Assembly: GCA_024362935.1 (NCBI GenBank)
Contig: JANCRA010000010.1
Span: 14,252,501-14,316,500, forward strand
Length of the DNA: 64,000 bases
Direction of reading: 5' to 3'
DNA from: Setophaga petechia
Taxonomy: Eukaryota; Chordata; Aves; Passeriformes; Parulidae
Part shown: piece by piece, positions 24,601-37,935 of the stretch
Layout: each line of letters starts with the position of its first letter
Position numbering within the stretch: the stretch's first letter is position 1
The notes under the pieces: model-generated
Database searches by the model: none
What the model saw: the letters and a program-made list of their open reading frames with translations, nothing else
Told to the model about the DNA's origin: nothing
Position numbers and translations under genes: made by a program

Positions 24601-27600
24601 GGTGGCTCTGGCTGTGGTGCTGACAGGGAGGGGAGCAGGGCTGCGGGAGCCCTGCTGGCACTGCTGAAGAGGCATTGCTGCTGCCTCTGGGTTTAGATCT
24701 CAGTTCCAGAACTGCACTTCTCTATTTGTTCCTGCCAGTGACAACTTTTAAACTCCCCTGATGCCAGTTCCAAGTGGGTGGAGAGGTGGCAAAAGAACCT
24801 GCTTTGATTTAAGTGAGTGAGGGGGCAGTGCTACACTGTCTGCCTGATTATTTATCTCCCTAGTTACACACAGCACTTGCTTTCTCTGGAGTGATTCAAG
24901 CATATCATAACCTTTTGCTTTAGCTCTTTTATCATGCTGGTTTGCTGCTACAGTGTAGTCAGAAATCTGTCTGGGCCTCTGCAGAGCAGAGGATGTCATC
25001 TCATTTTACTGCACTTTGATGTGCCTCCCCCGTGTTTTTTTTAAGTTTCCCATTTATCAAGCAGAGGGTTCTAAGAGCTGCTCTGGATGCTTTTGGGCTG
25101 GGCAGAATAGGCTCTGGCAGTAGGAAAAGCCTCCCACCAATGTCATGTGCAGATAAATGGGTATGGGAGGTGCTCAGCAAGGCTTTGTGTGTCCTGGGGA
25201 GTGCTGTCTGTGAATGCAAAGAGCACCTCTCTGTGCTCAGGCATCCTCAGAGAGGTTTTAACCAAACACCCATGGATTTCAGCAGGAAGAGTAGCAGACT
25301 CCTGCTTTTCCTCCAGTCTCCTGCTAGGCAATGGATGCATTCACACATACAAATGCTGGAAGTGATGCATGTGAGATTTGAGCTCAGATTCTGGGCCAGA
25401 GGGAGTCCTGGAGTCAGTTGCAATCTGAATTTTACATTGTTACTGTGAAGCCCATTTACTTCTCTCCTTCTCAGGCACAATTACATTTCCATACCTGGTA
25501 TCTTTTTACTCTCCAACACAATTTGCCATGTGTAGGAGATTGCCTCACTACTTCCTCTGAATCTCTTTGGAATTGCTTGAAGGAATGGGGAGTTGTATCT
25601 CCTGGAAGGTCCTTTTTGCAGATGATGCCTAATGGGGGTGTATGATGTACAAAGTACAAGAAAGAACATGTGGGTTAGGCTGTGGTTGAATTTTTGGGAA
25701 TAATCCAAGAACATAGAGAGCAGAGGGTCCCCTAAGTGTTTAGCCAACAGGAACTGAGGCAGCATTTGTGTGTGTGTGGAGAGGAGCAGCCAGCAGAGGT
25801 TGTAAGTGCTCACATGGTGGGGCAATTACACCCAGGGACAAAGTACCCAGGGCTGGAGTTTCACTGTAGCTCCCAAGCTGAGGGTTGAGAAGAGTTGTTT
25901 GCTCTCTCTTTGTGCATCTCAAACTTTAAGGAGAAGAATTGATTTAATTTCACCTCATCTGATCTTGATTAATGAAAAGTCATTTCTGCTATTTGTGGGC
26001 AGAAAAAATAATCTTTGACTATTTTGTAACTTTGCAGATATATGTAGGTGTGTGGCTGGAAATTCTATAATTCTAGAAATTATGACAAGGCATCCATAAA
26101 GATGAGGCTGAAACCCTGTGAAGCAGCATTGTAGCTTAAAGGAGTGTTATTTAATACCTATTAATGGAACTGCTGAAGCATAAATACTTTCAGCTCAAAC
26201 AGATTCTGTTAACTCCTTTGTGCTGGCAGTTTTGGAGTGGGATGGCAGGCGATTCACCACTGTCTGGCAGGGTGGCTGTCCCTCCTTTCAGCACCAGGAT
26301 TGGTGTCATGGGGATGAGAGCCAGACTGCCAGGAGGAGGAGGAATTGCAGGAGCCCATGGGCAGGCAGGAACCTTGTACAGGCTCAGTCCTGATGTCCCT
26401 GGGGCTGCAGAGGAACTGCACCTGCAGCTGTGATTGCAGCACAGATCTGCCCAAACAAAATATGATGAACAAAAAGCAGTCTTTGTTCATCCTATTTTAG
26501 GGAAGGACTTCATCCTTCCTGTGAGGGCTGCTGGGGGTTTGGGCACTGCAGTCCCTGTCCTGGCTCCCCTCTGGCAGAGGGAGCAGAGCAGGATCCCTGC
26601 TGTGCATGCACAGAGGCTGAATTTGTCCTGCTTCATGGCCAAACTGCCACAGGGCACCCCTGGGCTTTGCAAGGATGCTCTGCAGAGAGAGGTACCAGCA
26701 AGGGGTGTTCCATATGGTCGAGATCAGGACCACTTCTTGGGGTTCCTGAATCTTCTCAGGTGTTTTGAGGATTGTAGAGCTAGCAGCTCAGTCAGCTGTC
26801 TCAGTTGTGTGTCTCTGAAGTACTTTTGTTCTAGTTTCATTCTGTTTACTCATGGGTTCAAAGATCTGGAGCACAGCTCCTGCACAGCATGGGACCAGCA
26901 TATGAATAACTGCTTTTAAAAAGGAAGAACAATGCATATTGGATAATTTGCATGCAAATTTTTAAGTAGTTTTGGGACACGAGGTTATCTTTTCACGTCA
27001 TCCTTTGAAACACAGGATTAGAAGAAATATGTAAGTTGAATTTCCTAGACAATAACATGACTCCAGAAGTTAAGACTTGAAGAACAATTGTTAACATGAA
27101 ATTGATAATATATGAGAGTGAGAAATGTAATAATCCATTTTCTTCTGGGTTATGCCTACACAAGGAAAGTAGTAAAATTGTTCTGAAGAATGCCTTAATT
27201 AAAATTGGTACAAAATCCCTGGGTGGACTCTAAGACGTGTTAAGTTTCCATTTTGCTGTGAAATGTGATTCTTTAGTATGTATAGACAGGGCACATATTG
27301 CTAATTATAATAAGTGGTGTAGCTGCAGCAGATCAGGTTTCTGCCATGCAGTGTTGATGCCCAAGCTCATAAGGCATGCACCAAAATCTGTGCTCTGTCC
27401 TCTGCTGCCAAACCAGCCACTTGAATGTAGGAGTCACACTTCAATGATCTTTAAGAAACACTGAAATAAAAACAGTGACAAAGAGCAGCTAAAATATGTT
27501 CACCATGGAATTAGGGCTCACTGTAGGACCAGACCTTCAGCTTTGTCAGTGGCAGCTCAGCAGAGTTTTCACATCACACTGCAGCCAAATGGGAACTTTG

Positions 27601-27640
27601 TTTATCTCTCACGTCTGTTCATTCATGCTTTTAATTAGTT
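21622..27640. other. Non-coding DNA, no gene recognised
   Basis: Six kilobases with no recognised repeat family or gene. A short CT run lies at about 23384-23404. GC-richer pockets at about 24590-24670, 25060-25240 and 26230-26600 give overlapping open frames on both strands. A 16-bp perfect palindrome lies at 24519-24534 (listed separately). The stretch 26920-27220 is AT-rich. Confidence 0.55.
24519..24534. repeat. 16-bp perfect palindrome
   Basis: ccaggata followed directly by tatcctgg. One perfect 16-bp palindrome is expected by chance in about 65 kb of random sequence, so this alone is weak evidence for function. No neighbouring element explains it. Confidence 0.9.
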
Positions 27641-27669
27641 ACCAGCTCTCCTCATGGTGAGGAGCTGGT
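27641..27669. repeat. Hairpin, 12 pairs with a two-base bulge
   Basis: Left arm 27641-27654 (accagctctcctca), loop tgg, right arm 27658-27669 (tgaggagctggt). The left arm pairs fully except for one extra ct. The structure is compact and GC-rich. It is too short for a microRNA precursor, and no gene is recognised around it. Confidence 0.8.
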
Positions 27670-30600
27670 GCCTGATGTTACTGAAGTTCTTATTGGAGTG
27701 TTCATGTTTATGCACATGAGTTCTTTTTATATTGGATTTCAAGCAGTCACAAGTCCTAGTAAGGAATTAAATGTCAGGTAAAGAAGAAATGTGACCCATT
27801 GATCAAGAGGTGCTGTCCCACCAGGCTATCCTGGCTCTGGGTCTGACTCACAGGCAGGTGAGGATGTGCCCTGTTATGCTGAAAAATGAGTATTTAGTAA
27901 AGCCTCAATACACAGAAGCACTGAGCAGCTTCCACCTGCTCCCTCACTGCAGCAGTGCTGCAGCTGGGTCTGCCATCCCTCCACACCCATGGCAGAGGAC
28001 AGGGCAGGACCAAAGAATGACAAATTTAAAATCTATCTTGATATAATCAAGGAATGTATTTTAACTGAAGACTTGAGACAAAGATAAGGAACAAGCAAGA
28101 CACAATCTATTTCCCCCTTTCAACTTGTCCCACACAAGGGAGCAGATCTTCCCAAGATGTAAATCAGCACAGCTCCACTGGCTGGAGAGAGCAGCTGTAA
28201 TTTATCCTGCCTGAAGGTCTGCACAGAAAGTGCCTGAAGTTTCTTGCAATTCATTGGAAACTTGTGACATTGAGTGCAGGTGTTTGACTCCACTGTCCTC
28301 TGAAGCAAGTGGCAGCACAGGCGACTTATAATTACAAATACTTGATAAATCTCCTTCAGAGTAACTGAGGAGAGTGGTAAGATGTTTGAGTCAGTGGTGG
28401 CTGGTTCCACTCCTTGTGAGAAGGCTGTATTGCTGTGATTTCAATCTCAGCACAAAGGCACCACCGTGCAGCAGCACTGTGGAAGAGGTTCCAGGGGTTC
28501 AGCAACACATTCAAGTATTTTCAAGGATCATCTCTACCTTGTGGAGATCAGTGGGTTTCTTTCCAGAGAGCACAAAAGCCTGGGAGAAACAAAAGGAACC
28601 TATTTCAAGCTTTTCTTGTGAAAACAATGTCTCTCCACAACACCTGACACCTCATGCAGCTGGTAAATACCATTCCCTAGCAGCTACCTAATCTTTTTTT
28701 TATGGGTATTTGGCCACCTACACTTGACCACCAAATTTCCACTCTGTTTGCCTCTGCTGACATTTATATAACAAAGAGCTTCTAACTGTTCATTTGTCAG
28801 CACAAGAAAGTTGAGCACAGGAGGAGACAAATATGATGGGCACCATAGAGCAGCACTCAGAGCTCTGCTGCTGCCTGTGTATCCACAATCTGTAATAGTC
28901 ATGTTCAGCCCTTGCTCAGAAAGAAATGCTGCCAGGTGCTTGCAATGGTTTAACTCTCTTGTTCCTGGACAAAAGTGGATGCTGTTATGTGCTAACTCCT
29001 TTCTCTGCTGGATGTCTCATTATTGTTAAAGATTTCATAATATTGTGATATAAAGGATCTTTGGGTATGGTTTTTTCTGTGAGGCATATCTAGGGATCAC
29101 CTGCATTCTCCTGCAATTAGCAACCAGTGAGCACAGCAATGGAGCTGACAGTCTCTTCTTTCTCATCCTTCTTCCTCCAGTCCATGGGTAGGGATTCTGA
29201 GCAAGAGAAAGCTCTGCTCACATCTGAGCTTTGCAGGCAGGACTTTCTCCTCTTGCCTTCTGGGCTTTTCCCCGTTCATCCTTCTGCTCTCCAGAGTCTG
29301 AGTTTCCCAGGCAGTGCATCCTGCTGTTGCTGTGCTCCACTGGGAATGGTGTTTGTGGTTTGCAGCTGTTCTGCTGAGGGGTCTGGGTGAAGCTTGCATT
29401 AACACACAGACCTGGTCCTCCTGTGTACCTGAGTCACACTGAGGAAAAGTGCTGTGGAAATTTCTCTCTTGATGTCTCCTAGCACTGGAATGTGGCTTTT
29501 GGTTGGAGGTCCTACCAGCTTCAGGTAGCTAAAGAATTTAAGGTATTTGAACAGAGACTGCTGTCCCTTGGGAGCAGAGCTGCCTGAGAGGGAGCTGACA
29601 CTGGCTCTGACACTGAAGGATTCAATCTTGATTTCAATATCTGCAGAATGATGGCTCCTTCTGAGTTTCTAAATCTGGAAAGTGGTCAACAGGATTACCT
29701 TACCTTTTTCATTTGTGATGTAGAGCAAGGTTTTATAATGATGCATCCATACCTAATTAGAGCTGATGTTTATCAAAGATGAGTATAATTTGGCTAAGAG
29801 GTTTTTAGTGCAAAATATATAAGAAAAAAATTACTGCAAACAATAACAAGGCCCCTGAACTGTCTTGAACTGTACAATTGAGATTCTCAAGTATTGTCAA
29901 ATCATCTCTGCATAAAGCTGAACTGCTGACATTTGTTTAATTACAATGTATTTAGGAGATGGAGCAACATTCCTAATTGCTTGTGCATGCTTGCATTACA
30001 TCTTTGGTACAATATCTTTACTCAATTTGAATGAATTTTCATTGAAACGGTGAGAAAATTATTTATTTTGCAGCAATTGGACCCAGAGATTGCATTGTGC
30101 TTATGCCTTACATAGGATTTTGGAGTATTTGCTGCTCACCTTTATGTAGTAAAAAAATGTTGCTGAGAAGAAGCTATTCTTGTGGTAAGAGAAGACCTGC
30201 AGAAACACCCTGAAATTATGGTTGAGCTAAGATAATGCATTTCAGTAACCTCAAGGCTTCCCTCACTGTAGCAAATCAACTTGTCCAGGCACTGATGTTT
30301 GAAGGTTGTGTTAGGATTTCCTGTATTGTTTTCAGGGTGTTTTTCTGGTTATCCATGATTAAAAATTTAGCAGACTTCCCTAGCTGTGGGTTAGTGAAGT
30401 GTGAACTTCTCATACAGCTTTTTTAGAAGCTGAGGTGTACTAAGAATTCTCTCTAGTTTCCCTGTGCTCCTGAAGCACAGGGAGGAAAGCCAGTCTTATT
30501 TTGGAGTTTTTGGACAATTCCAGTTTCCTAAGGGTGTGGCACAGTTTCTCAGGTATGACAGGCAAAGTGAGGCAGGTGTAAGTGAAGTGATTTCAGCATT

Positions 30601-33600
30601 GATCTCTCTGAAACCCTCAGGAAAGGTGGGGAGTGGGGTGGAATCTGCTGGTGAGTGAGTGGCAGAGTGTGGCTGTGCCTCTGAGGGAAACAAAGACCAG
30701 AACAAGCAGCGAAAGCTAATCCATAAAACGATTCATGTGATAAGAACTTATCAGGATGATGAAGTATGTGAGGTCTGTGTGGTCTGTTGCAATTAAGGTT
30801 CTCTGAATCAGCAGAGCAGATTGCATTTGTTGGTATTCACGCCGTGCTCTGTGGCACACGTGTGTCAGAGCTACTGCAGCCTGGAGATTTCAGCAATAAT
30901 CAATAACTTCCAATTGGTTGGCCCTAAGCATTAGCACTTGGTGAGCCAGAATGCCTTCTAAATCATGAAAAGGATTTGAAAGTAGGCATCATGCAACCAT
31001 GGGGTTTGTTCTTCTGTATCATGACATTGTTACATGTCTGGATAGTTTATCAGATTGTGCACATTGGGTTTTACATACTTGTGCCACTCTTCACATTCCC
31101 TACTGGGAAGTCTTGCACATTTTAAGACATTTGCCATCAGACTGGAGGGAGCAAACCCAAGGCCATTTCAGGCAGACCTCTGAGATGCCATAATTTGAAA
31201 TTGCAGCTCAGAGCTGAGAAAGAGCAAAGAGTTTTGCAGTAAAATATTGATTCTGCAGAGAATTCTAAAAGCAGGGTTTGGAAACTGCAGCAGCTAAGAG
31301 GATTTTTTTTTCCCAAACAGCAATAAAGTACTTGGAGTATCTGTGTAACTTTTGTGAGGAAAATCTGTCCCTGGAAGCTGCTGCAGTGTCTTTGGATGAG
31401 TTATTGTCTCTTAGCAAGCTTTAGGGTGTTGTTGAGATCCTTCCTTGCAAGGCTTGAGGGATGAAGATAACAGTATTAAAGATTGCACTGCAACCATCCT
31501 TACAAGACCTGGCACTGGGGAACAGCAGGGCAGTGGCAGCCAGTGTTTTTTGGGTGCAGAGCTGTTGTCCTTGTTTCCTATAATTTCAAACATAATGAGC
31601 ATCTTAGAGTCAGGTAAGTTTTAAAAAGAGATGCTCTATTAAAAACAAATAGTGACTGCCAGCAGGGATGCAAGCTGGGACCACTGAAAGATGATCTGAT
31701 GAGGATAGTAAACTGCAAATGGGATGTGGATTTCAGTCTAATAGTTTATCAACAGGAGCCTTCTGAAAAACTCTTAAGTGTGCTGCCAAATCCAAATTCC
31801 AAAGCAAGGAAAGTAATACAAGTCCAATGTTGTTAGTGACAGTGGTTTCTAATTAATTGTATGTTACCTGAAAAATATCACTAGGCAGTACAAAGCATTA
31901 TTTAAGCCTTGCTTTGTGTCTGTCTATTCAGATGTTCCTCTGTTATAAATATATTTTCTCCCCAAAACCCTCAAGCTCTTGTAATGGACTATATGAGTTG
32001 CATTATTCTCTTCATACATCCAGGAGATACTTCTGCTGTTAAAAGAAAAATACAATTCCAAAAATGTGTATGTGTGCCTGGGTTTGTACATCCTGAAAGA
32101 AGAGAAAAACCTATAAGGAAAACAATAATCTCTTAAGGTGCTCAAGCAATTATTTTGTCTGCCTTCTATTTTATTTTGAACTCCCTTTTAAGCAGCCCTA
32201 TAAGTTTTCTAGCACTGATGTCTACTCTTTGGTCATAATGTTTCCCTGCTGCCTAGTTAAAGTAAGGGGAAAAGAAGCCTCATGTTCCATATGTTTATTG
32301 AGGGAATTTTTTGTGTGTGCAGTTGACATAAAATTGCATCTATTTGGCTCGGGATCCACAGTGTAATTCCATTAACAAAGCAGCTCTCTACCTTTTGTGT
32401 ATGCTGTTATCCTTAAAGCCCATTCCTGTCATTGTGTCTCCCATAAAAAGAGAAGTTTTGCAGGTGATTTAGTTCAGTTCATTTCCACTCTGTTCTATTT
32501 TCTTTCTTTGTAGACCAAATAACTTTTCAGAAAACATTTGATAGAATCATTTTCATTTTTCCATTCAAGATAAAACTTGTACTGAGTAAAATGTAAAGTA
32601 AAATGCATTGATTCGATCAAAATTTTCCCTATATAAAGCATGAAGTTGGTTTTTTTCCTGCTTTATTTCACTGTGTTCCTCCCTCCACCTCTGAGGGCTG
32701 AGATACCTTTTCTGTAAAATGTGAGGAGCACATGTGGCATTGTGTGCCATTCAGCACTGAGGGCTCCCTGTGCATCCAAGGGGAATAAAGCTCTCGATTC
32801 AGCCTGAACTTGTGTCTTCTTCCTAAAGAGGAACAAAATGTGACCTGGCTCAAAACTTCTGGGACAGGAGCACAGTTTTCCTCAGTGCCTCACAATCAGC
32901 AGTTCTAAAGCTGCTGCTCCTGGCTGAGCTTGTTGAGTTTCATGTGGTGACCCTGTGTTGTTGCTCCACAAGGACATCCCTTAGGAAGCCCTCCAGAACC
33001 TGGGATATCCAGAGATTACAGGTTCACAGCAGATGTACCCCAGCAATGCTCTGACAAGGACACTCCACAGGACTGCTGAGGGTTAAAAAATGGGGCTGAG
33101 TTCTCCAATTCAATGCTTTGACCACAGACCCCAGAGTAAGGCAAGCTTGTTTGCCCACTGGTTTACAAAAAGGCTGTCAGGAACAAGGCTGTTTATTGCC
33201 TGATGTGCTGGTAAAAATGGTCTTGTGGCTTCCACATACTCTCCAGCCATCTGCCCACAGCCCTCTGGCATCTCTCTGATGGCACAGGCCATCCTCACCT
33301 CACACAGTGAGGTCTCAGGCCATGGAAAAGCAAGAGGCACATGAACAATAGCAATAAGTGACCTCACTGAGCCTGCCTGCTTGTGCTTCCATCGTAAAGC
33401 CTCTGTTTTTTTAGGGGCAAGGAAAAAAATAGAGGGAAACAAAGGGAGATAAAAAAAAAATTACTGCCCTGAAGTGTGGGCTGAGAATCTGCCTGAAATA
33501 TGAAAATATCTGCATGGAAGCACATGTAGACATCTAAATGAGGCTCTTTAGTGTGATGAAAGCAGCTCACCAGCCCTCAGGAGTTGCACACACACTTGTT

Positions 33601-34980
33601 TTTTTGAGTGAAACTGGAAATGAGTGGCTGCTTTTGCCCTCCAAGTTAAACAGACTGCTGGGCTTGTGCTTCACTGCTGGCCCGGGAAGGTCATGGGAGA
33701 CTTTCCTTGCTCACCCTTCCCATGTGCTGCTGTATTACTCACTCTGGCATGGTGGAGAGAGTGCCCCTTTTAGAAACTGCATCACTGGACGTTTGCTAAG
33801 GCACATTGCCAGATTTAATAATGGATGGGCGGGAGAAGATCCTGCGTCCCTGTCTCCTGACCTCATGGAACATTGAAATATGGCAAATAACAATGCACAC
33901 ATGACCCCATGGAGGTGACTGGTGCAATTTTCCATTTTCTCCCTCTCTCTTCCCCTTTTCCTAACCTTTCCATACCCATTTTTTCTCTTCAGGATGTTTG
34001 TGCATCTCTTCACCCGGCTTTTAGAGTATAATTTCAGTTTTAGGATATATTCATATTTCCAGGTACAAAATTAAGATAATGCTAAGTGTCATCACAGATA
34101 ATGATATAATAGTAGATCCCTTTGTCTGAAATGTGCTTTTAGGTATTACCTTGGTCAGTAATTTAATTGAATTGGATAGTGACAACACACTGACATTGTT
34201 AAGGTTAATGACCCAATGATTTACAAGACAAGGCACATTTACCGGCAAATGGATTTTAGTAATTGTTCTACTGAACAATGAGTATAACAATTTGTACATT
34301 GATCCACAAAGTCCTACAGCAAAGCCTCTGTTCTTACTTTGCCAGTGTCCCTGCCCATAAATTCAGTGTTGCTCAGAGAATGTTTTCTTGGCCCTGCTGT
34401 ATTTTAACTGCATTGATCTGGATATCAAATTATTTTCTTTGATGTGATCCTCAGCTTTTGTTGTCTGTGTGGGCAGTGCTGGGTGTGGACAGTGGGAGAA
34501 TGTGACCTGTCCAGGCAGGGCAGTGTTTGTCTTGGCTGGGCTGGCCCAAGAGTTTCTCCAGCCAGTGGTTCCATCTCTTTGACACATGCCTAATGTCTGT
34601 TTCAGTAAATTTGGAATGTTCTGTTTTCTCTTCCAAAATGCTGTGGAAGCCAAATGGGGTAGGAGAAATCTGGTTTAGTCAGAGCTAGTATTAAATAACT
34701 CTGTAATCTTATGCAACACAAAACAAAAGTGTTTGTTCTTCTTGAACTTCTGCTTAGAACTTGCTCAAAATACTTTCTATTAATTTTTTGTTAGCTAAAT
34801 TGCAGATTTTTTTTTTCTTTCTTGGTATATTTTGGTTTCTTGCTTTGAGACTGACAATGAATTCATTAGCTTTTCTTCAATATTTTAAATACTATGAAAA
34901 GAGTAACTTTACTACAGCCTGGAATTTTGTGAATGTTTAAGACCAACTAGAAAAGGTCGTAAGAAGTCTTCAGCCAGAGG
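27670..34980. other. Non-coding DNA, no gene recognised
   Basis: Seven kilobases without a recognised gene or repeat family. The segment 29690-30060 is AT-rich but not low-complexity and has many short TAAT and ATTTG words, so it is a candidate conserved block. The segment 33540-33860 is GC-richer with scattered CpGs (gcccggga, gggcgggaga), but its open frames on opposite strands are unrecognised. An A-rich purine run lies at 33418-33462. A small inverted repeat with arms attgttc and gaacaat lies at 34262-34279. Confidence 0.5.
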
Positions 34981-35110
34981 CTTTAAGCTCCTTGATATTA
35001 ATTGTCTGTATTGCTAATTAAAGATGATGATTGTAAGAGACGATGTTTAACATCTTTATTAATTGACTACTGGAAAATACAGTATTTAATCATCATTGAT
35101 CTGTTGTATG
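34981..35110. promoter_or_regulatory. Candidate enhancer-like block with clustered TAAT cores
   Basis: Within about 70 bases there are three homeodomain-type cores: ttaatt at 34998-35003, taatta at 35015-35020 and ttaatt at 35059-35064. A small inverted repeat (gatgtt, t, aacatc) lies at 35042-35054. The block is AT-rich yet compositionally varied and free of repeats, as is common in developmental enhancers embedded in gene deserts. No conservation can be measured here, so this is inference from texture alone. Confidence 0.2.
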
Positions 35111-37559
35111 GCTCCATCACTGGCATTAGCTGAAACACAGAACTGAGCACAGAAGTGTTTATTGAACATGGTTCTTTCTTACAGTATTATTGACAATGTT
35201 ATAATTTCCATAGTGGTAATGGACCAGTAGCTGTTGGTTAGACACTCTTTGGTACAACAGTTTATAAACTTCATTTTATTGTCCTTAGTTTTATTGACCA
35301 TTGATTTCTTCAGTTGTCCTTTTTCTTCCCTTATTAATTTTGTGTCATTCCTGGCTTCTAGTGCATTGCTGCTGACTTTCTCTCTTTTGCATTTGACATT
35401 TATTGGCATTTTCCCCATTTTTAACTACTTTCACTCCCCCATCACATCACAATGAGATGGTTTGTTCAAGGTATAATTGCAATTATCAGCCCTGTGTTCT
35501 TCAGTGCACCCAAATAAGATTGTAGGGCTTCTGACCTTCAGCACAATATTCAGTAGTGCTTAGGTCTCAGGCCCCTCTCTGTTTGGTCCTAGCAATGTTC
35601 TCAAATAAGTAAATACCTCTGGTTCTGGCATCAATTGTAAAAAAAGAAAATGAAGAAGAAAATGTCACTTTATCCCATGACAGTGTGAACTAAATGGAAA
35701 AAACTGGATTCTTTTGGTTTAAGGAACAATGTGCCTCCACAGTTATCCAGCACAGTGACAGTGGTGCTATGGTGGTGAGTTCTTTTATGGGTCCATCGTT
35801 TATTTATTTCTCTCAGTGGGCCTCCAGTCTGCAGTTCAGGAGATGGGAGGGTTGTAAAGGTTGAATGGGGATTATTTCCTTGTTTGCTAAACTGCTGTCT
35901 GTAATTTCAAACAGATCATAGAGACCTTTAGAGACACCCAAAGGAGTGGGAAGAATGCCACAGTGGAAAATACATTCTGTCCCTTTCAAACTGATACTTT
36001 TTGGTTTAGTCCTTAGTAAAATAAAGAAACAAATAGTATGAAAGAAGCACCTGTAGATATTAAGACAGTAACACAATGATAGATAAGGACTTTGGCCTTT
36101 TAAAGAACCCTAGAATGTCATACACAGGTCAACAAAGACTTTGAAAAAATTTAAGACATTGAAACTGTGTTTACAAACTAGAAAAGGAAATTACACAAAA
36201 ATAGGCTTAAGAAAAGAAAAAAACAGTGAAAAGAGAAGCTGGAAGGATATATTAACATGTGTGTCAAGTGTTTGGCTTACTTTGCAATAAGAAGCTGCAG
36301 TGTATGAAAACTCCTACAGATTTCCTCATTCTCTGTGGCACAGGCAGGTGAAATATTCAATGAAGCCATCTATAACCTCTCTGATTGCATTTTAAACATT
36401 TATGTTTCTAGCCTCTATATCTAATAAACCTGAGACTGTAAATGGAGCATGGGTTATTAAATCATATCTTTTCCATCAGTCTCATCAGTGGAGGGGTACT
36501 GATAATATTAACACTGAGTGGGACCCAGCCAGCTCTGCATTCCCCTTTGTGCTGAACCCTAGTCCTTGTGCCTTGATGGATGGTTATTTGGGATCTCCTG
36601 TTTCCAGTTGTTTTCATACAGAAATTATATGGTTATTAGTTTCCACTCTTGTTTTTCCAACAGTCTTACTGAAAACTGTGGGTTAAAGGCCTCACCCAGA
36701 GGTGCAAACAATAAACTGTACATATGGTTATTGCTGTAATTACCTGCCCAAACTGTTATAAAAAGATGTGTTACCCTCTGAACCTTAGATTGAAGGGTAT
36801 GGTGAGCGTTTACAGAGCCTGGTTGTCAATCTAAAACTAAAAAAATGGAAAAAAAAATTAAAAATGCTATAAACTAAAGGAAAGAATGAAAGATATATAA
36901 TTTCATATAAATTTTCATAATTGATGGGCATTGAAGGAACCCAGGAATAAGTACACAGATTCTTTTCAATTCAAAGTCTTCATACTAATTATCAGATTGC
37001 TATAAGTAAATATTTATCTTCACAAAATGGCAGGGAAATGAAAACTGGGCCAAGTGTTACGGCAACAATGTAAAAGAGGAACTTAATCAATGACATTAAT
37101 TTACTTGCAGCTGGGTTGTTTACATTTCTGGCTTTGAAGCTATTTTAATGTAAAATTAGGCATAGTATAGAAGGTAAAGTAAGTTCAACTTGATCCTAGG
37201 TCTGGATTGTGAGCAATCCTGCTGGTTTGCAGTGGCCCACCCTGGAGAGTCAAAGAAACTCAGCCCCTTTCTTCTTCTGAAACTCTGCATAAAATTTTTA
37301 GCCAATATTGACTGTCTTGTGAAGCTTTGATATAAAAATACACATGGTATCATGTTTTTGCTCAAAGTGTATTCAGGTTCCTTTTTGTGTCAGTGACAGA
37401 GCTGCTTTTCTCCTCCCTGAAGCACTCAGAGAGCACCACACAAGCCCAGGGATTGTTTTCAGCAGTGGGATATGGCAGAGAGGAGGCACTTGAATCTACA
37501 TTTCTTTAAGGACTTTTTACCAGGTGTCAGGAAGGATGAAGTGATGAGGTCTCAGCACA
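35111..37559. other. Non-coding, partly very AT-rich DNA
   Basis: The plus strand is pyrimidine-rich at 35270-35450. The segments 36100-36250 and 36820-37150 are strongly AT-rich with A runs (for example 36838-36865). No transposable element is recognised. Open frames such as 35179-35418 (minus) are lysine- or phenylalanine-rich reflections of composition. Confidence 0.55.
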
Positions 37560-37935
37560 GCCTGGCCAGGGCTGTAACAGGAGCTAATGGCTAAACAGAA
37601 AAATAGAATATCTGTGCAGAATGCAAGTTAGGAAAATAGCAGAGAGGAGCAGAATGCTTGAGGAAGCTGCAGATGGAGAACAAATCCCCAGGTTTGGTCA
37701 GCAGAGATTTCAGAGAGGGTGATTTCAGGGGAGTTTGTGTTTGGTTTGGACAAGGAGAGGAGGAAGATAAGGTCAAATCTGAGAGTGTTGATACTTGGAG
37801 GTAGTCCCTGAAGGAGAAAGCAGAAAGGTTAGAGAGCAGCATCACCATTGGCTCTGCTTAGCAGGAAATGATGTGCCCATGGGATAAACGAGGCAGAGGC
37901 ACTGTGGGAAGGGGGAAAAGGGAGGGAAGAAATGG
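37560..37935. other. Purine-rich plus-strand segment
   Basis: For nearly 380 bases the plus strand is dominated by A and G, with runs such as ggagaggaggaagataagg at about 37756 and gggaagggggaaaagggagg at about 37908. The opposite strand therefore keeps open, serine- and proline-rich frames (37591-37848, 37829-38173 and 37858-38139) that mirror composition. Strand asymmetry of this kind can mark transcription or triplex-prone DNA. No gene is recognised. Confidence 0.5.
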
